Assembly (NCBI GenBank): GCA_903828595.1 | Contig: CAIKMS010000007.1 | Location: forward strand, 1 to 64,000 | DNA length: 64,000 nt | Source: an uncultured Pseudomonadota bacterium | GTDB taxonomy: Bacteria; Pseudomonadota; Gammaproteobacteria; Steroidobacterales; Steroidobacteraceae | Reading direction: 5' to 3' | Shown here: in pieces, positions 44,213 through 54,389 of the stretch | Position numbering within the stretch: the stretch's first letter is position 1 | Layout of the letters: each line of letters opens with the position of its first letter | Notes under the pieces: model-generated | Told to the model about the DNA's origin: nothing | The model's input: only the letters and a program-made list of their open reading frames with translations | The model's database searches: none | Position numbers and translations under genes: made by a program

Positions 44213-45520
44213 TTAGCGAGGCTCAAAGACGGCGATGGATTCAACGTGCGCCGTATGCGGGAACATGTCCATAATTCCCGCTGCAATCAGCTTAAAGCCG
44301 TGCTCTTCGACTAAAATTCCCGCATCACGCGCCAAACTTCCGGGATGACAAGAGATATACACCACTCGGGCAGGCGTTTTGGCAGCAATCAGGGGAAGCA
44401 TTTCCCTGGCTCCCACGCGAGGCGGATCCAATAAAATCTGATCATAACGATCCTTGGCCCAGGCCAAGCCCGTTATATCCTGACTCAAATCAGCTACCGC
44501 AAAAGTAGCATTGGTAATGCCATTGCGTTGCGCGTTAGCACGTGCTCGATCAATCAGTCCGGCATCACCCTCTACCCCGTGTACCGAACCGCAAACACGC
44601 GCTAAAGGCAGCGTAAAATTGCCCAGGCCGCAATACAGATCCAGCACCGAGTCAGTGGATGACGCTTCCAGCCAGGTCAGCGCATGACCAATCATCTGTT
44701 GGTTCAAGGACCCGTTAACCTGAATAAAATCCAGAGGCTGAAACTCCAATTCGACTTGATAGTCGGGAATACGATAAGTCAGCGCTTGGGATGGCAACAA
44801 AGGTGCAGCGGTGGCTATACCGCCCGGTTGCAGCCAAACATCGACCCGATGCTGGGTTCCAAAGGTGAGCAACTTTTCCCGATCCGCCTCGGTGATGGGT
44901 TTTAAGTTCCTAAACACCAGGGCTATCGATTCATCGGCAACGGCCACCTCGATCTGCGGAACCTGATCGCGTATAGACAGCGAGCCGACTAACTCTGCCA
45001 TTGGCAGGACCATCTTGCCTAAGGGCTCGCTTAGCACTTCACAGGCTGCAATATCGGCAATGTAGGGGGCCGAGCGCTCACGAAAACCGACCAACACGCG
45101 TTCTTTTTTTGCTACGTACTTGACGCCTAGTCTGGCGCGCCGTCGGTAAGCCCAAACGGGTCCGGCCAGCGGCTCTAGAACCTGTTCGGGTATCACCTTG
45201 CCGATGCGCTGAAGTTCGTCGAGCAATGCCGCTTGCTTGGCCTGCCGCTGTAAGGCGGGACTGGCATGCTGCATCAAGCAGCCGCCACAGACTCCAAACG
45301 CTTTGCACAATGGCTCGACACGCTCCGGACTAGGCTCTAAAACCTCCACTAACTCCGCTTCATCGAACGATGAACGACGGGCTCTGCGACGTAAGGTCAC
45401 GGTCTCACCGGGCAAGGCCCCGGCGACAAAAACGGCTTTGCCATCCATGCGCGCGATGCCACGTCCATCGTGAGCCAGCGCGGTAATAAGGGCCGTTTCA
45501 GGGGGTGTCGCTGCTTTCAA
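44213..45520 (-). CDS. rlmD: 23S rRNA (uracil-1939-C5)-methyltransferase RlmD
   Basis: SAM-dependent methyltransferase with an N-terminal TRAM domain, four Cys for a 4Fe-4S cluster (CKAFGVCGGCLMQH plus IAACEV), the SAM motif LDLYCGLGNFTLPLA, and the catalytic Cys in VYISCHPGSLARD. The frame is open to 45634, but TTG 45518-45520 ([14 protein letters not shown]) is preferred. It overlaps the acpS stop (TTGA) and gives about 435 aa, matching the family, whereas the longer frame would run across acpS. Confidence 0.94.
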   Translation of the reverse strand: MKAATPPETALITALAHDGRGIARMDGKAVFVAGALPGETVTLRRRARRSSFDEAELVEVLEPSPERVEPLCKAFGVCGGCLMQHASPALQRQAKQAALLDELQRIGKVIPEQVLEPLAGPVWAYRRRARLGVKYVAKKERVLVGFRERSAPYIADIAACEVLSEPLGKMVLPMAELVGSLSIRDQVPQIEVAVADESIALVFRNLKPITEADREKLLTFGTQHRVDVWLQPGGIATAAPLLPSQALTYRIPDYQVELEFQPLDFIQVNGSLNQQMIGHALTWLEASSTDSVLDLYCGLGNFTLPLARVCGSVHGVEGDAGLIDRARANAQRNGITNATFAVADLSQDITGLAWAKDRYDQILLDPPRVGAREMLPLIAAKTPARVVYISCHPGSLARDAGILVEEHGFKLIAAGIMDMFPHTAHVESIAVFEPR

Positions 45521-45915
45521 TGCATTTTCTCCAACACCGCCACAGCCACTACCAATCCACCCTCGTCGGTCAAAGTCACGTGCCCACTCCCCACACCTAA
45601 ACGGCTCTTCACCTGTAGGCCACGCAGCGACCAAACCACGTCAGGACGCCCCCAGTCGTTTTGTACAACTCCGCAATCACGAATCCACATGCCATGCGCG
45701 AAGCCCGTCCCCAACGCCTTAACAATGGCCTCTTTGGCAGCAAAGCGCAGAGCCAAAAACCGCACGGCACTTAACTCGCTTCGCGCAGCGCGCTGATCAA
45801 ATACCAAGCGCTCTTCATCGAGCAATAGCCGGTCAACAAAGTGCAGCCCAAAACGCCTATAGGCACGCTCAATACGCTCTACTCTCAAGATATCGGTGCC
45901 AATACCGTGGATCAC
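45517..45915 (-). CDS. acpS: holo-[acyl-carrier-protein] synthase
   Basis: Transfers phosphopantetheine from CoA to ACP. It has the start [15 protein letters not shown] with the Mg-binding Asp, and [18 protein letters not shown] with the catalytic Glu/Lys. The length is 132 aa. Its start overlaps the pdxJ stop by 4 bases, the standard pdxJ-acpS pair. Confidence 0.96.
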   Translation of the reverse strand: MIHGIGTDILRVERIERAYRRFGLHFVDRLLLDEERLVFDQRAARSELSAVRFLALRFAAKEAIVKALGTGFAHGMWIRDCGVVQNDWGRPDVVWSLRGLQVKSRLGVGSGHVTLTDEGGLVVAVAVLEKMH

Positions 45916-46664
45916 CGGCTGCGTGCCTCGAGCATCAATCGTTTCATCTCTGCCACGGCAGGACCTAAACCAGTGAAGACCGATCTGGCAATAATCGCAT
46001 GACCAATGTTCAACTCCGTAATGCCGGCAATCGCGGCAACGGGCTTTACGTTGTGATAATGCAAACCGTGGCCTGCGTTAACGACTAAACCCAGATCAAC
46101 GGCTAATTGAGTGGCGGTCTTCAGACGATGGAGCTCTTCCTTCGCGCGCAGCCCGCTGTGCTCGGCATAGGCACCCGTATGTAGCTCGATTACCGGCGCA
46201 CCGCTATCGACAGCAGCTCGAATTTGCTCAGGATCCGGATCAATGAACAATGAAACCCTAATGCCAGCGTCACTCAGCCGAGCCACTTGTCGCGCGACGC
46301 CGTCAAGCTGAGCGCGCACATTGAGTCCACCCTCGGTCGTCACTTCTTCACGGCGTTCAGGCACCAGGCAAACATCACTGGGTCTTACGCGTAGGCCGAT
46401 GTCAATCATCTCCGGGACAACCGCTAACTCCAGATTCATATGGGTCTGCAGACTAGCAGCCATCCGCTCTACATCGTGGTCCTGGATGTGCCGTCGATCT
46501 TCACGCAAATGAATCGTGATGCTGTCGGCGCCAGATTGCTCCGCTAACAACGCCGCATAGATAGGGTCAGGGTACTGGGCGCGGCGGGCCTGCCGCAAAG
46601 TGGCTACATGATCCACGTTAACACCCAGAGCAATAGCTCCGGCAGACTCTTGATGACTCATCAC
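45912..46664 (-). CDS. pdxJ: pyridoxine 5'-phosphate synthase
   Basis: Closes the pyridoxine ring from 1-deoxyxylulose 5-phosphate and aminoacetone 3-phosphate in vitamin B6 synthesis. It has [32 protein letters not shown] and the [15 protein letters not shown] and [13 protein letters not shown] segments of the TIM barrel. The length of 250 aa is usual. It lies 6 bases downstream of recO. Confidence 0.97.
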   Translation of the reverse strand: MMSHQESAGAIALGVNVDHVATLRQARRAQYPDPIYAALLAEQSGADSITIHLREDRRHIQDHDVERMAASLQTHMNLELAVVPEMIDIGLRVRPSDVCLVPERREEVTTEGGLNVRAQLDGVARQVARLSDAGIRVSLFIDPDPEQIRAAVDSGAPVIELHTGAYAEHSGLRAKEELHRLKTATQLAVDLGLVVNAGHGLHYHNVKPVAAIAGITELNIGHAIIARSVFTGLGPAVAEMKRLMLEARSR

Positions 46665-46670
46665 AAACTC

Positions 46671-47405
46671 CTAGGATCCGTTCCTTAATGCCCGCAACTC
46701 TCGCGCGACGGCTCGACTACCCAGCGCTCGCCCTTCCAGCGGGCCTGCCAAAGCATGAGCCAGCAGCTCTCTTGCCGCGGCCAAGCACCCGGGCTCATCG
46801 AGTACTTCACTAGCCAGCGCTAAAAGATGTGCACCCGAGTACACATGGGGCTGGCCGGTGCGTGTGGTTTCACACTCCACACCGCGCTCTGGCCGCACAT
46901 AATAATATGCCTCGGGCCTTACCGTTGCTCCGGTTGTCTCCACCCGTGAATAATCCACGCCGTAACCCAGGGCATCGAGCAATCGCTTTTCAAACAGTCG
47001 CAGTGATCGAGATTCGTGATCGGCACTGGCCAGCGAAGCGATCGTGGTAGCGTAGATCTCGTAGAGTTCTGGATGCGGATCCGCACGCGGACTCAGCTTC
47101 AGCAGCAGCTCATTGAGGTAAAAACCTGATAACAAGCGCTCCGGCGGTAAATTAACGGGCAATCCCTTGGATTCTGCTGCACTGAGCGTTCCACCGTCAG
47201 AGGAGCCGGTATAAGAGATCAGCAACTCCGAGAAAGGCCTTAAAAGCGCGGCCCAACCACTTTTACCACCGCGGGCCCCGTGGGCAAAAACGGTGATGCG
47301 ACCCTGATCCGGGGTATAGAAATCCAGAATACGACTGCTGTCGCGAAAAGGCCGGTGATGCAGGAGAAACGCTGGTTCCCCCTGAACCCTAACCCGATTG
47401 CTCAC
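46671..47405 (-). CDS. recO: DNA repair protein RecO
   Basis: Mediator that loads RecA on SSB-coated gaps with RecR. It has an N-terminal OB-fold (AFLLHHRPFRDSSRILDFYT) and a helical domain with YLNELLLKLSPR. There is no zinc-finger Cys cluster, as in many gammaproteobacterial RecO proteins. The length of 244 aa is normal. Its start overlaps era by 4 bases. Confidence 0.94.
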   Translation of the reverse strand: MSNRVRVQGEPAFLLHHRPFRDSSRILDFYTPDQGRITVFAHGARGGKSGWAALLRPFSELLISYTGSSDGGTLSAAESKGLPVNLPPERLLSGFYLNELLLKLSPRADPHPELYEIYATTIASLASADHESRSLRLFEKRLLDALGYGVDYSRVETTGATVRPEAYYYVRPERGVECETTRTGQPHVYSGAHLLALASEVLDEPGCLAAARELLAHALAGPLEGRALGSRAVARELRALRNGS

Positions 47406-48418
47406 AACCCCTCGTAGCCAAAGGCACGCAACGCATTCGCGTTATCAGCCCAGTTCTCTTTGACCTTGACCCAGAGTTCTAAATGCGTGCGCTGACCTAG
47501 AGCGTCGTTCAAAGACAATCGCGCCGCGCGTCCTACCGCCTTGAGCAACTCGCCGCCCTCACCGATGACAATGGCTTTTTGACCGGGACGCTCCACCCAA
47601 ATAACCGCCGAGATCTCAATTCGACCGTCTTCAGTTGGCTCCCAACGCTCAATTTCCACATTCAAACCATAGGGAAGCTCTTCTTGTAACCGCAGCATCA
47701 ACTTCTCACGAATGATCTCCGTGGCACGAAACTGCGGACTACGATCCGTCAGTTGCTCAGCCGGAAACATCAAGGGAGACTCTGGTAAAAGTCCGGCAAT
47801 CACTCCAGGCAAGGCCGCAATATTGTCTTCTTTATATGCAGACAGCGGAATCATGGCCTTAAAGTCATAACGTTTGCTGAGCTCGTTGATAAACGGCAAC
47901 AGCCGCCGCTTGTCCGGCACTCGGTCGACCTTATTAATAACCACAATGGTTGGCCGTGCAGCACGCTTGATACGCTCTAATACGTACTCGTCTTCAGGAG
48001 CAAAGGTCAGCGCTTCAATGACAAACACAATCACATCAGCATCTTCTAATGATGCTGCTGCCGAGCGATTCATGTATTGATTCAGCATACGCCCGTGACT
48101 GTCATGCAGACCCGGCGTGTCAACAAAGGCGATCTGGTAATCAGGGGCGTTCAACAGACCCAAAATGCGATGCCGCGTCGTTTGCGGCTTAGGGGTAACA
48201 ATGCTCAGCTTGGTCCCCAGCAAGGCATTGAGAAGGGTTGATTTACCGACGTTGGGGCGGCCAACCAGAGCCGCAAACCCCGCATGGTGCGGACCCGAAT
48301 AGCCATAGTCGTGCGGCGACTCCGTGCCGTCATCGATCTCTGCCTCTTCAAACTCACCGACCTCAATCTCATCATCCTCGACATCCTCGTGTCGGTCGTC
48401 AGGACGTTCAGTCATCAT
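47402..48418 (-). CDS. era: GTPase Era with acidic N-terminal extension
   Basis: GTPase that matures the 16S rRNA 3' end and the 30S subunit. It has G1 GRPNVGKS at residues 53-60, G3 DTPG (FVDTPGLHD), G4 NKVD, and a C-terminal KH domain with IVIGEGGELLKAVG. Ordinary Era starts about 15 residues before G1; here a roughly 40-residue strongly acidic stretch precedes it (many Asp/Glu, MTERPDDRHEDVEDDE onward). The length is 338 aa. Two adjacent ATG codons could start it. Confidence 0.95.
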   Translation of the reverse strand: MMTERPDDRHEDVEDDEIEVGEFEEAEIDDGTESPHDYGYSGPHHAGFAALVGRPNVGKSTLLNALLGTKLSIVTPKPQTTRHRILGLLNAPDYQIAFVDTPGLHDSHGRMLNQYMNRSAAASLEDADVIVFVIEALTFAPEDEYVLERIKRAARPTIVVINKVDRVPDKRRLLPFINELSKRYDFKAMIPLSAYKEDNIAALPGVIAGLLPESPLMFPAEQLTDRSPQFRATEIIREKLMLRLQEELPYGLNVEIERWEPTEDGRIEISAVIWVERPGQKAIVIGEGGELLKAVGRAARLSLNDALGQRTHLELWVKVKENWADNANALRAFGYEGL

Positions 48419-48457
48419 AGTGTTGCGCCTTCATCCAATTCCGCAAAAATAAGTTTC

Positions 48458-49138
48458 TCAAGCCAGGCGCCCGAGCGCCTCTTCAGCCGCCAATTGTTCC
48501 GCCCTACGCCGGCTCGGCCCTATGCCCTGGGTCACCAAACCTTGGGCTGCAATCTCGCAGCGCACCCTAAAGACCTGTTCGTGAGGCTCGCCGCTGACCG
48601 CCTCTACCGTGTAGACCGGCAAAGGCAGACCCACCCCTTGCAAGCGTTCCTGGAGGCGCGTTTTTGAATCTTTAAGCGCAACTAAACTCGGCAATGCCTG
48701 CACTCTGGACTGCAAGAGCGGTTCGATGCAGCGCTTAGCCGCCTCCACGCCTCCGTCCAGATAAAGGGCACCAAAGAGCGCCTCGAGCGCGTCAGCCAGT
48801 ATCGATCGCCGCCTGAATCCGCCCGATTTGAGCTCGCCACCGCCCAAATTCAGACGATCACCCAGCCCGACCTGCACGGCTAAATCCGCCAGCGTCTCGC
48901 CATTAACTAAGTGCGCGCGGTATCGAGTCAATAACCCTTCGTCAGCCTCCGGGAACGTTCGGTACAGCCACTCGGAGACCACGAAAGACAGCACAACGTC
49001 GCCTAGGAACTCCAGTCGTTCATTGTGCTTTCCGCCAAAAGATCGATGCGTTAGCGCGCTGACAAACAATTCCGGCGAACGGCATTGATGCCCGAGGCGC
49101 TGCAAAACCCATGACTGGACCGTCCTAAACTCAGACAC
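48458..49138 (-). CDS. rnc: ribonuclease III
   Basis: Double-strand RNA endonuclease for rRNA and mRNA processing. The catalytic signature is NERLEFLGDVVLSF with a later DALEALFGALYLDGG Mg-binding Asp/Glu. A C-terminal dsRNA-binding domain ends RRAEQLAAEEAL. The length of 226 aa is standard. It lies in the conserved lepA-lepB-rnc-era order. Confidence 0.97.
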   Translation of the reverse strand: MSEFRTVQSWVLQRLGHQCRSPELFVSALTHRSFGGKHNERLEFLGDVVLSFVVSEWLYRTFPEADEGLLTRYRAHLVNGETLADLAVQVGLGDRLNLGGGELKSGGFRRRSILADALEALFGALYLDGGVEAAKRCIEPLLQSRVQALPSLVALKDSKTRLQERLQGVGLPLPVYTVEAVSGEPHEQVFRVRCEIAAQGLVTQGIGPSRRRAEQLAAEEALGRLA

Positions 49139-49150
49139 AACCAGGTCCGA

Positions 49151-49513
49151 TCACTGAACTGGAACTTCCACGGATTTATCGAAATGTAGCGAGAAAGAGA
49201 TGTTGCCAAGAAACGGCGTGACATAGTCGTACTCGGCGCGCACCACGAAAACATCACCATCGCGCTTGATCTCAATATCTCGCGCCGACAGGCTCTTGAT
49301 GTAACTAATATCAAAAGACTTTTCCAGTGAACCGGTAATCGCGCCCGGACCGGCACCCACCACCTTGGATTTGAGTCCGTCCAATGCCTTAACAATGTTC
49401 ATGTATTCCAAGTAGGCCGGCGTCAACTTCACGGCTGCTAGAGCAAAAATGCCGAGTATGCACAGAATAAAAACGACACCCAGAAAGGTCATGCCACGTT
49501 GACGTTGATACAT
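49151..49513 (-). CDS. DUF4845 family membrane protein
   Basis: The product is 120 aa with an N-terminal type IV pilin-like start: short basic head (MYQRQRGMTFLG) followed by a single hydrophobic helix (VVFILCILGIFALAAVKLTPAYLEY). Then a small soluble domain follows. Proteins of this family are regularly encoded between lepB and rnc in gamma- and betaproteobacteria, with unknown function. It lies 12 bases before rnc. Confidence 0.9.
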   Translation of the reverse strand: MYQRQRGMTFLGVVFILCILGIFALAAVKLTPAYLEYMNIVKALDGLKSKVVGAGPGAITGSLEKSFDISYIKSLSARDIEIKRDGDVFVVRAEYDYVTPFLGNISFSLHFDKSVEVPVQ

Positions 49514-49560
49514 AGCGTTCTCCCGATCAGACGGCTAGCAGTTAGTTACAGTTCTGGACG

Positions 49561-50406
49561 TTATTGAATAGTATGACCAAAGCGATTCCATACGGGGCCC
49601 GAGCCATTACCGATATTGAGCCAAACCAGCACGGCCTTACCGACTAAGTTAGCCTCCGGCACCAGACCTAGAGCGGTGAATCGGCTATCCTGGCTGTTAT
49701 CGCGGTTATCACCCATGAAAAAGTAATAGCCAGCCGGCACAGTAGTCTCAAAATCCTGCGTCGCACCATGCAACGGACCCGCTGATACCGGATCGACCAT
49801 GCAGGCATTGAGAGTGCGTTTACCGCAACGGCCGCGGCCAATATCGCCAGGACAGAACATGATTCGGTGATGATGCTCACCTAACTCTTCCTGGCCTTCC
49901 TGAAAGTTCTGATAGCACGCGTCTTCGGTAAACAAGCCTACCGGAGTGGCTTGCATAGGCTTGCCATTGACCCAGATCGCGTCACCACGCACTTCAATCC
50001 GATCACCAGGCAGTCCAACCAATCGTTTGATGTAATTGATTGAAGGATCACGCGGAGTTCTAAAAACGATCACATCGCCGCGCGCGGGGTTGGAGATAGG
50101 CACAATCTTGGTGTTAAACACCGGGAGTCGTAACCCGTAGGCAAACTTGTTAACGAAAATAAAGTCGCCATCTAACAAGGTTGGCATCATCGAGTCTGAA
50201 GGAATACGAAAAGGCTCAAACAGAAACGAGCGGACGCCCAGCACGATGACAATGATCGGGAAAAACGAGCGGGCGTACTCAACCATCAGCGGCTCTTTGC
50301 CGCCGCGCGCCACACGCTCACGACGCCAAAACACCACATCCAAGGCGTAAATCACCCCTGAAACAATCGCGAGGAGTAACAGGATCGCTGCAAAATCCAT
50401 AACCAT
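49561..50406 (-). CDS. lepB: signal peptidase I
   Basis: Inner-membrane serine protease that cleaves Sec and Tat signal peptides. Two N-terminal helices, the nucleophile Ser in RIPSDSMMPTLLDGDF, the general base Lys in NYIKRLVGLPGD, and the GDNRDNSQDSR box. The length is 281 aa. It lies 2 bases after lepA. Confidence 0.97.
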   Translation of the reverse strand: MVMDFAAILLLLAIVSGVIYALDVVFWRRERVARGGKEPLMVEYARSFFPIIVIVLGVRSFLFEPFRIPSDSMMPTLLDGDFIFVNKFAYGLRLPVFNTKIVPISNPARGDVIVFRTPRDPSINYIKRLVGLPGDRIEVRGDAIWVNGKPMQATPVGLFTEDACYQNFQEGQEELGEHHHRIMFCPGDIGRGRCGKRTLNACMVDPVSAGPLHGATQDFETTVPAGYYFFMGDNRDNSQDSRFTALGLVPEANLVGKAVLVWLNIGNGSGPVWNRFGHTIQ

Positions 50407-50408
50407 GA

Positions 50409-52214
50409 TTATTTTTTTCCTATCTGGAGCACAGCCAGAAACGCTTCTTGTGGGATCTCCACGGTACCGACCTGTTTCATGCGCTTCTTACCTTCTTTCT
50501 GCTTTTCCAACAGCTTGCGCTTACGACTCAGGTCACCACCGTAACACTTCGCCAATACGTTCTTGCGTATCGCCTTCACCGTGGCGCGGGCTACAACTTG
50601 CCCGCCAATCGCGGCTTGGATAGCCACTTCGAACATTTGCCTCGGGATAAGTTCCTGCATCTTATCGACCAGATCGCGGCCGCGGTGGTAGCCGGTATCC
50701 CGGTGAACGATCAAGGACAGCGCGTCCACGCGCTCGCCGTTAATTAAAATATCCAAACGGGACAGGTTGGCGGTCTGAAATCTCGTGAACTCGTAATCAA
50801 AGGACGCATAGCCGCGACTGGAGCTCTTCAAACGATCAAAAAAGTCGAGCACCACATCGGCCATTGGCAGCTCATATTGAAGCGATACCTGGTTGCCGAG
50901 ATACAACATTTTCTTTTGCACGCCGCGCTTTTCAGTACATAACTGCAAAACCGCACCGACATGCTCTGGCGGTACCAAAATGTTGGCTGTAATGATGGGC
51001 TCACGCATTTCATCAATACGATCCACGGGAGGCAATTTAGAGGGGTTATCCACATAGATAACCTTGCCATCCGTTTGTAAGATCTCGTAGACCACCGTAG
51101 GCGCACTGGTCACTAGGTCAAGGTTGTACTCGCGCTCTAATCGCTCCTGCACAATCTCCATGTGCAGCAGCCCTAAAAAGCCGATACGAAAACCAAAACC
51201 CAGCGCGGTTGATACTTCAGGCTCGTAGTTAAGCGCGGAGTCATTGAGCTTAAGCTTGGCTAATGCATCGCGGAACGATTCGTAGTCGTCCGTGGATACA
51301 GGAAACAGACCCGCGAAAACTCTGGGCTGAATTTTCTTAAAACCCGGCAGCGCATCTGCGCATGGATCACTATCCAAGGTGATCGTGTCGCCCACCGGCG
51401 CACCATCAATTTCCTTGATACCGGCAATAATAAAACCCACCTCTCCGGCACTAAGGTCAGTTCCGTCTACTCGCTTTGGCGTGAAACGACCCAGCCGTGA
51501 ACACTCATGGGCCCGTCCCGTGGTCCAAACACGAATCTTCTGACCCCGTTTCAGGCGCCCGTTAACCACTCGTACCAATGAGACAACGCCTACGTAGTTA
51601 TCAAACCACGAGTCAATAATCAGTGCCTGCAGGGGTGCATCAGGATCACCTTCGGGGGCGGGAATTCGTTTAATAATTTCTTCGAGCAACAAATCAACAT
51701 TAAGGCCGGACTTAGCCGATACGCCCAAGGCATGTTCAGCCGATATCCCAATGATTTCCTCGATTTCCTTCATGACTCGCGGCGCGTCAGCGGAAGGTAA
51801 ATCGATCTTGTTGATCACTGGGAGCACTTCGAGACCCTGCTCCAGCGCGGTGTAACAATTCGCTACGCTCTGTGCCTCCACACCCTGAGCGGCGTCCACC
51901 ACCAACAAGGCACCCTCACAAGCTGCCAAAGATCGCGACACCTCGTAGGAAAAGTCCACGTGGCCAGGGGTATCAATAAAATTCAGCTGGTAATCAATGC
52001 CGTCGTGCGCGCGGTAGCGCAGGGTAACGCTCTGGGCTTTGATCGTGATACCCCGCTCGCGCTCCAAATCCATGGAGTCAAGAACCTGTTCTTGCATCTC
52101 ACGTTTCTCTAGACCACCACAGATCTGGATAAGGCGGTCGGCCAGAGTCGATTTGCCGTGATCAACGTGGGCAATAATGGAAAAATTTCGTATAGGCGGA
52201 CGGACCAGCGGCAT
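50409..52214 (-). CDS. lepA: elongation factor 4 (LepA)
   Basis: Ribosome-associated translational GTPase. G1 [14 protein letters not shown]3 DTPGHVDF, G4 NKIDLP, EF-G-like domains and the LepA C-terminal domain with [24 protein letters not shown]. The length of 601 aa is canonical. It is followed by lepB. Confidence 0.98.
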   Translation of the reverse strand: MPLVRPPIRNFSIIAHVDHGKSTLADRLIQICGGLEKREMQEQVLDSMDLERERGITIKAQSVTLRYRAHDGIDYQLNFIDTPGHVDFSYEVSRSLAACEGALLVVDAAQGVEAQSVANCYTALEQGLEVLPVINKIDLPSADAPRVMKEIEEIIGISAEHALGVSAKSGLNVDLLLEEIIKRIPAPEGDPDAPLQALIIDSWFDNYVGVVSLVRVVNGRLKRGQKIRVWTTGRAHECSRLGRFTPKRVDGTDLSAGEVGFIIAGIKEIDGAPVGDTITLDSDPCADALPGFKKIQPRVFAGLFPVSTDDYESFRDALAKLKLNDSALNYEPEVSTALGFGFRIGFLGLLHMEIVQERLEREYNLDLVTSAPTVVYEILQTDGKVIYVDNPSKLPPVDRIDEMREPIITANILVPPEHVGAVLQLCTEKRGVQKKMLYLGNQVSLQYELPMADVVLDFFDRLKSSSRGYASFDYEFTRFQTANLSRLDILINGERVDALSLIVHRDTGYHRGRDLVDKMQELIPRQMFEVAIQAAIGGQVVARATVKAIRKNVLAKCYGGDLSRKRKLLEKQKEGKKRMKQVGTVEIPQEAFLAVLQIGKK

Positions 52215-52321
52215 GCGCGATTAAACTCCCGCGGGCAGCACGGGCCCGGATGCGCCGATTATACCAGCCATGACAGGCTCTTAACGGTAGCAAAGCGCGG
52301 ATTAGGCCCCGATTGGCCATT

Positions 52322-52576
52322 TTAGAGGGCTGGACGGACCGGCCGATACAAGCGCTCCAGCTCCACCAAGTCTAACTGCCCGTAACAGACCAGCAGCCCG
52401 TCGGACTCAACGACCGGTACTTTCAGGCCGTAACGCCGCTGGCTGTCCGGATCACTGTCCACGTCTCGAACGACTACCGCCAAGCCTCTAGCCTCGGCCC
52501 ACGGCCCTAAGGCCCGGAGCATTTCCTCGCATAAATGGCAGTCCTCACGGGTGTAAACAACTATAGTTTCGCTCAT
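52322..52576 (-). CDS. glutaredoxin-like (DUF836) family protein
   Basis: An 84-aa thioredoxin-fold protein with VVYTREDCHLCEEM (redox CxxC) and VPVVESDG, the cis-Pro region. The family's physiological substrate is unknown. It overlaps rseB by 4 bases, occupying the position where mucC/mucD-type genes stand in Pseudomonas. Confidence 0.88.
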   Translation of the reverse strand: MSETIVVYTREDCHLCEEMLRALGPWAEARGLAVVVRDVDSDPDSQRRYGLKVPVVESDGLLVCYGQLDLVELERLYRPVRPAL

Positions 52577-53574
52577 CGTAATAACCCCGTAGCCGCCTCA
52601 ATAGACAGCGCGATCAGTCGCACCGTGTCGGCGGGCACCTCACCGATGGCAGTGACGTGGTTGGCACCCAAAATTAAAGACATCGCATAAGCCGAGCCGA
52701 CGGCCCCCTGCCCCTCGCGAGGAGACTGGCCGGATGTTATGGGTTCCACAAATACCGAAACCGTGGCCAGACCATCCGATAACACCAAATGGCGAGCCGA
52801 CGGTTGCCCGGATTGCACTACCTGCTCGGTGGCTGAAATCAGCTTAAAACCCGGAGGCAGAGGCAGCGTGCCCCACGGTAAGGCGGACGGTGCGGCTAGC
52901 AGGTGCTGCCGTTGATTAACCACCGTATAGCCTCGCGGGTCGATGGAGGTATTCAGAAGTTTGGCGGCTAGGGTGCTCGGGAAATCCAGGCGTATGAACA
53001 GCACCTGATCCAGCACACGACCGTCTTGATCGTACAGATCGCTGCGCACGGGCATGCCGGTGGCCACGTCAAGCCATAATCGGTAGCCAAAGCGATGGGC
53101 ATCGCGTGGTCTGACCTCTACTACCTGAGTCGGACGCCCTAACAGTCCGCGAGAGCGGCTACCCAGCAACAACTGATAGTTGGCCTGCAGCGACTGAACA
53201 TCAAAGCGAGGTAGCGTGCCTAGTAACAAGCCTTGCTCTTCAGGTGACTCAACCAGAACGCGCTTTTGATCAGGCAGGTAGCACGAAACCACGGCACCTC
53301 GACGAACAATCTCACGCCCCACGCCGGATAGGCTGATCAATCGCTCGGCGCCCTCTGCCACATCAGCTGCATGTAAAATTCGCAGCCGCTCGGCTTGGCC
53401 GGCGGCTAGGTGCAGAAATTCTCCGTCATAGGTGCGCTCGACCAGCGCTGAACCCATCTGCTGCAACCATCCGGCAGCACTGCTAGGCTCGGTTCGTGTT
53501 ACCCCGGCAATCACCACAAAAGGCAACAACAGTGCCAGGGCACTTACCCACCATTGCCAACGCGCGGCTGTCAT
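52573..53574 (-). CDS. rseB: sigma-E regulatory protein RseB/MucB
   Basis: Periplasmic negative regulator that binds RseA and protects it from DegS cleavage until mislocalised LPS or lipoproteins appear. It has a signal sequence (WVSALALLLPFVVIAGV), the MucB N-terminal lipid-binding-like domain (LVERTYDGEFLHLAAGQ) and a smaller C-terminal domain. The length is 333 aa. It overlaps rseA by 4 bases. Confidence 0.9.
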   Translation of the reverse strand: MTAARWQWWVSALALLLPFVVIAGVTRTEPSSAAGWLQQMGSALVERTYDGEFLHLAAGQAERLRILHAADVAEGAERLISLSGVGREIVRRGAVVSCYLPDQKRVLVESPEEQGLLLGTLPRFDVQSLQANYQLLLGSRSRGLLGRPTQVVEVRPRDAHRFGYRLWLDVATGMPVRSDLYDQDGRVLDQVLFIRLDFPSTLAAKLLNTSIDPRGYTVVNQRQHLLAAPSALPWGTLPLPPGFKLISATEQVVQSGQPSARHLVLSDGLATVSVFVEPITSGQSPREGQGAVGSAYAMSLILGANHVTAIGEVPADTVRLIALSIEAATGLLR

Positions 53575-54320
53575 GGATGGGAATCACGCCCCACCGCACC
53601 GGTAGCCAGCGTCGGCACGGCGGTCGGGAACAAGGGCTCTAGGCCGGTCCTACCCAGTACCTCCACCGATCGCTCCGACACATCCTCAGCCACCAACCCG
53701 CTCATCACGGACTGACGTCCCAACGCTGAGCTGTAGGGAGCGTGTGCTACCGCGTAATTGGCAAATTCGCTGGCCGGTCGCTGGGGAACAGCATGTGGCA
53801 GAGGCGTCACGTAGCTTAATGGCTCACCGTGGTGCAGGTTGGTCGCCAAGGTGGAAACTGACGCAGCAGAAACAGGCGAGGCAGAAACCGACGGGGCAGC
53901 GGGCAGCACACTGGACGCTACCGGCGGTGCTGTAACCGCGACGACCTGAGGCCCTGGCGCACCACGCTGCACCAGCCCTACAGCTAAAATACCGACGGCG
54001 GCAGCAATTCCTAAACCCGATACCGCACGCCACCAGCCCGCCCTTGACGGCTGGCGATGAGAAGTAGGCTGCGTGCCAGAATGCGATTCGAGCAGAGCTT
54101 CGTCCTGCGCAATCGCACTGGCCACGCCCTGCAGCAGCGCCGCATTCGCCGCGACCACCGGTTCGGTTGCTCTTAAGGCTTCACCGATTAAGGCATAGCG
54201 ACTCAGCTTGGCTTTTAAGTCACCCTGGCGCTCCAGTCGCTTGAGCACCAATTCCGACTCGGCCGGCGACAATTCACCGTCTAACAAAGCCGATAGCTGT
54301 TCATTCACTGCGTCACTCAT
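53571..54320 (-). CDS. rseA: anti-sigma-E factor RseA/MucA
   Basis: Single-pass inner-membrane protein that holds RpoE inactive. The N-terminal sigma-binding domain begins NEQLSALLDGELSPAESELVLKRL, a characteristic opening. A transmembrane helix lies at about residues 98-118 (GLGIAAAVGILAVGLV), and the periplasmic part is Ala/Val/Ser-rich. The length is 249 aa. It lies 69 bases downstream of rpoE. Confidence 0.9.
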   Translation of the reverse strand: MSDAVNEQLSALLDGELSPAESELVLKRLERQGDLKAKLSRYALIGEALRATEPVVAANAALLQGVASAIAQDEALLESHSGTQPTSHRQPSRAGWWRAVSGLGIAAAVGILAVGLVQRGAPGPQVVAVTAPPVASSVLPAAPSVSASPVSAASVSTLATNLHHGEPLSYVTPLPHAVPQRPASEFANYAVAHAPYSSALGRQSVMSGLVAEDVSERSVEVLGRTGLEPLFPTAVPTLATGAVGRDSHP

Positions 54321-54389
54321 GATCCGTTACTCTCATGGCTGATCACCCTGGCAGTCGTAAAACCGTACACCTTAAGAAAAACCCAACGC

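Noticed and set aside
45521-45634. 38-codon N-terminal extension of rlmD
   Set aside because: It lies wholly within acpS in another frame and is not like RlmD N-termini; the TTG overlapping the acpS stop is the better start.
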